Shown piece by piece: positions 62,254 through 64,000 of a stretch of DNA of 64,000 nt. A program made the position numbers and the translations under genes. The notes below the pieces were generated by a model. The model searched no databases and was not told the DNA's origin. It saw nothing but the letters and a program-made list of their open reading frames with translations. The first letter of the stretch is position 1. Every line of letters starts with the position of its first letter. Origin of the DNA: Gammaproteobacteria bacterium. Its GTDB lineage: Bacteria > Pseudomonadota > Gammaproteobacteria > Pseudomonadales > Cellvibrionaceae. The stretch lies in contig JAGKWO010000018.1 in the NCBI GenBank assembly GCA_021151835.1, positions 20,662-84,661 on the forward strand, in the 5' to 3' direction.

Positions 62254-63123
62254 TTACGCTTTGGCAGCAGCAACTTGCGCAGCAACTTCAGCAGCAAAGT
62301 CTACCACTGCTACTTCGATGCCTTCACCTACTTCCAGGCGCACAAAGCTCTTCACAGTGGCACCGCCAGCTTTAGCGAACTGGGCAACGGTTTGCTCCGG
62401 GTTCTTAACGAAAGGTTGATCAACCAGGCTGGCTTCTTTCAGGAATTTGCTGATACGACCACCAATCATCTTCTCAACGATTTCAGCTGGCTTGCCAGCC
62501 ATATCCGGTTGAGCACGAATGATTTCTTTTTCTTTCTCTACTACGTCAGCTGGCATTTGGTCAGAGCTAACCACCGTTGGGTTAACGGCAGCAACGTGCA
62601 TAGCAACGTCTTTGGCAACTTCTTCGCTACCACCTTCCAATTGCACCAACACCGCGATGCGATTGTTCAGGTGGAGGTAACCACCGACTACGCCGCCCTC
62701 AACGAGGTTAATACGACGCACGCTGATTTTCTCGCCGATTTTTTGCACCAATGCTTCACGTGCATTTTCCAATTCGCCAGCCATTACCGCAGCAACATCA
62801 GTTTGCTTGGTGGCAAATGCTTTTTCCAACACGCTGTTTACGAATGCCAGGAAGCCGGCATCACGCGCAACGAAGTCAGTTTCAGAGTTAACTTCGATAG
62901 CAACACCGTAGCTGTTGTCCGGAGCAACTTTAACAGCAACAACGCCGTCGGCCGCGGTGCGACCTTCTTTTTTAGCCGCTTTCAAACCGGAAACTTTACG
63001 CAGGTTTTCGATTGCCAGTTCGATATCGCCATTGGCTTCGCCCAGCGCTTTTTTGCATTCCATCATGCCAAGGCCAGTGCGGTCACGCAGTTCTTTTACC
63101 AGTGCAGGAGTAACAGCGCTCAT
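62254..63123 (-). CDS. tsf: Elongation factor Ts
   Basis: 289 residues. N-terminal LVKELRDRTGLGMMECKKALGEANGDIELAIENLRK and the core TDFVARD motif. It exchanges GDP for GTP on EF-Tu. It follows rpsB with a 126-bp gap that contains a hairpin with a T run. Confidence 0.98.
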   Translation of the reverse strand: MSAVTPALVKELRDRTGLGMMECKKALGEANGDIELAIENLRKVSGLKAAKKEGRTAADGVVAVKVAPDNSYGVAIEVNSETDFVARDAGFLAFVNSVLEKAFATKQTDVAAVMAGELENAREALVQKIGEKISVRRINLVEGGVVGGYLHLNNRIAVLVQLEGGSEEVAKDVAMHVAAVNPTVVSSDQMPADVVEKEKEIIRAQPDMAGKPAEIVEKMIGGRISKFLKEASLVDQPFVKNPEQTVAQFAKAGGATVKSFVRLEVGEGIEVAVVDFAAEVAAQVAAAKA

Positions 63124-63159
63124 GGTTAATTCCTCAAATAAAAGTGTTCGAATTCACGT

Positions 63160-63182
63160 TAAAAAAGGGGGCCTAGCCCCCT
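63160..63182 (-). terminator. Attenuator/terminator between rpsB and tsf
   Basis: On the minus strand GGGGGC, loop TAG, GCCCCC, then TTTTTT. It lies within the rpsB-tsf operon, where partial termination would lower tsf relative to rpsB. Confidence 0.75.
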
Positions 63183-63249
63183 CTTCCGACAACCCTGCGC
63201 GCGAAGCTAGCAGGGTCATATTGTCGTTTAATGACTGCGGTCGCTGAAA

Positions 63250-63987
63250 TTACTCAGCAGAACCTTCTGCAGCAACGTACTCGTCTTTGTTTGGTACAGA
63301 AGACGCAGACTTGGAACCTTCCAGGCATGCATCAGCAATTGCAGATACATACAACTTGATCGCACGGATGGCGTCGTCGTTGCCAGGGATTACGTAGTCA
63401 ACACCTTCAGGGTTGCTGTTGGTATCAACGATACCGATAACAGGGATACCCAGCTTGTTAGCTTCCTGGATTGCAATGCGCTCGTGGTCAACATCGATTA
63501 CGAACAGTGCATCAGGCAGACCAGCGATGTTTTTGATACCGCCGATAGAACGCTCCAGCTTCTCCATATCACGGGTACGCATCAGAGCTTCTTTTTTGGT
63601 CAGCTTGGCGAACGTACCGTCCTGGCTTTGCGTAGTCAGGTCAGACAGGCGACGGATAGAAGCGCGGATGGTTTTGTAGTTGGTGAGCATACCGCCCAAC
63701 CAACGGTGGCTAACGTATGGTTGGCCAGCGCGTTCAGCTTGCTCTTTGATGGTCTTTTGCGCCGCGCGCTTGGTACCAACAAACAGGATTTTTTTCTTTT
63801 GTGAAGACAGCTGGGTAATCAGGGCCAGTGCTTCATTGAACGCTGGAACAGTATGCTCCAGGTTGATGATATGAATCTTGTTACGCGCACCGAAGATGTA
63901 CTTGCCCATCTTTGGGTTCCAGTAACGGGTTTGGTGACCGAAGTGGACACCGGCAGACAACATGTCGCGCATGCTTACTTGTGGCAT
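63250..63987 (-). CDS. rpsB: 30S ribosomal protein S2
   Basis: 245 residues. VSMRDMLSAGVHFGHQTRYWNP, MGKYIFGARNKIHIINLEHT, GGMLTNYKTIRASIRRL and VIDVDHERIAIQEANKLGIPV. It is the first gene of the rpsB-tsf operon; the start codon is 13 bases from the window edge, so its promoter lies outside. Confidence 0.98.
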   Translation of the reverse strand: MPQVSMRDMLSAGVHFGHQTRYWNPKMGKYIFGARNKIHIINLEHTVPAFNEALALITQLSSQKKKILFVGTKRAAQKTIKEQAERAGQPYVSHRWLGGMLTNYKTIRASIRRLSDLTTQSQDGTFAKLTKKEALMRTRDMEKLERSIGGIKNIAGLPDALFVIDVDHERIAIQEANKLGIPVIGIVDTNSNPEGVDYVIPGNDDAIRAIKLYVSAIADACLEGSKSASSVPNKDEYVAAEGSAE

Positions 63988-64000
63988 TTTAGTATTCCTA

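Noticed and set aside
62275..63129. 284-codon frame antisense to tsf
   Set aside because: It mirrors the tsf gene exactly; the tsf reading is certain and the antisense product looks random.
1..64000. tRNA or rRNA genes, insertion sequences, prophage
   Set aside because: I looked for T-loop GTTCGAATCC-like patterns, transposases and phage proteins by eye and saw none; a dedicated tRNA scan would be decisive.

Overview
The window looks like a chromosomal segment of a plant-cell-wall-degrading gammaproteobacterium of the Cellvibrio type (family Cellvibrionaceae). The evidence is twofold. First, there are secreted multimodular proteins with family 2 cellulose-binding modules joined by long polyserine linkers, in the layout known from Cellvibrio japonicus Cbp2D and Cbp2E. 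Second, the gammaproteobacterial envelope/translation cluster is in its usual order: rpsB-tsf // pyrH-frr-uppS-cdsA-dxr-rseP-bamA-skp-lpxD-fabZ-lpxA-lpxB-rnhB-dnaE-accA. The genus is an inference from architecture, not from a database search. No tRNA, rRNA, CRISPR array, transposase or phage gene was seen.

Layout. 1-930: the 3' end of ppnN, then a GGA-rich stretch behind a GacA-box-like palindrome that I read as a CsrB/RsmZ-type regulatory RNA. 930-7530 (minus): a cellulose-linked redox operon with a CBM2-YceI protein, a CBM2-YceI-FN3-cytochrome c-DUF1592/1588/1585 protein and a Tat-exported DUF1552 protein, preceded by a small membrane protein. 7530-13530 (minus): housekeeping and metabolic genes (tadA, a DUF1653 protein, a CoA-transferase, a quinone oxidoreductase, pdxH, catalase), with a nine-copy GGGAAAA repeat beside tadA. 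13800-16500: mobA, a VanZ-like protein, a DUF1287 protein and a lipoprotein esterase. 16740-21090: aceEF. 21530-29120: an M16 protease, a TusA-like protein, a BepA-like M48 protease and a PAS-GGDEF-EAL protein. 29300-34190: slyX, a serine hydrolase, a SUI1-like factor, a DUF3820 protein, a divergent AraC regulator/MFS pair and an orphan membrane-anchored protein.

34640-42770 (plus) is more accessory in character. It holds a secreted CxxCH protein of unknown family in AT-rich surroundings, a rhodanese, ygiQ with a basic repetitive tail, a transmembrane Ser/Thr kinase with PEGA and FGE-like domains, and a secreted orphan protein. 42830-60640 (minus) is the long conserved cluster for lipid A, fatty acid, isoprenoid, outer-membrane-assembly and replication functions. 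A membrane diguanylate cyclase on the plus strand (60863-62182) separates pyrH from tsf-rpsB, which are often adjacent to it in other gammaproteobacteria.

Most worth following up: the cellulose-tethered electron-transfer operon with its undescribed DUF1592/DUF1552 partner modules; the CsrB-like RNA with an 18-bp GacA palindrome; a BamA whose loop 6 carries a perfect EF-hand-type calcium loop; and a receptor kinase whose FGE-like domain has lost its catalytic cysteines.
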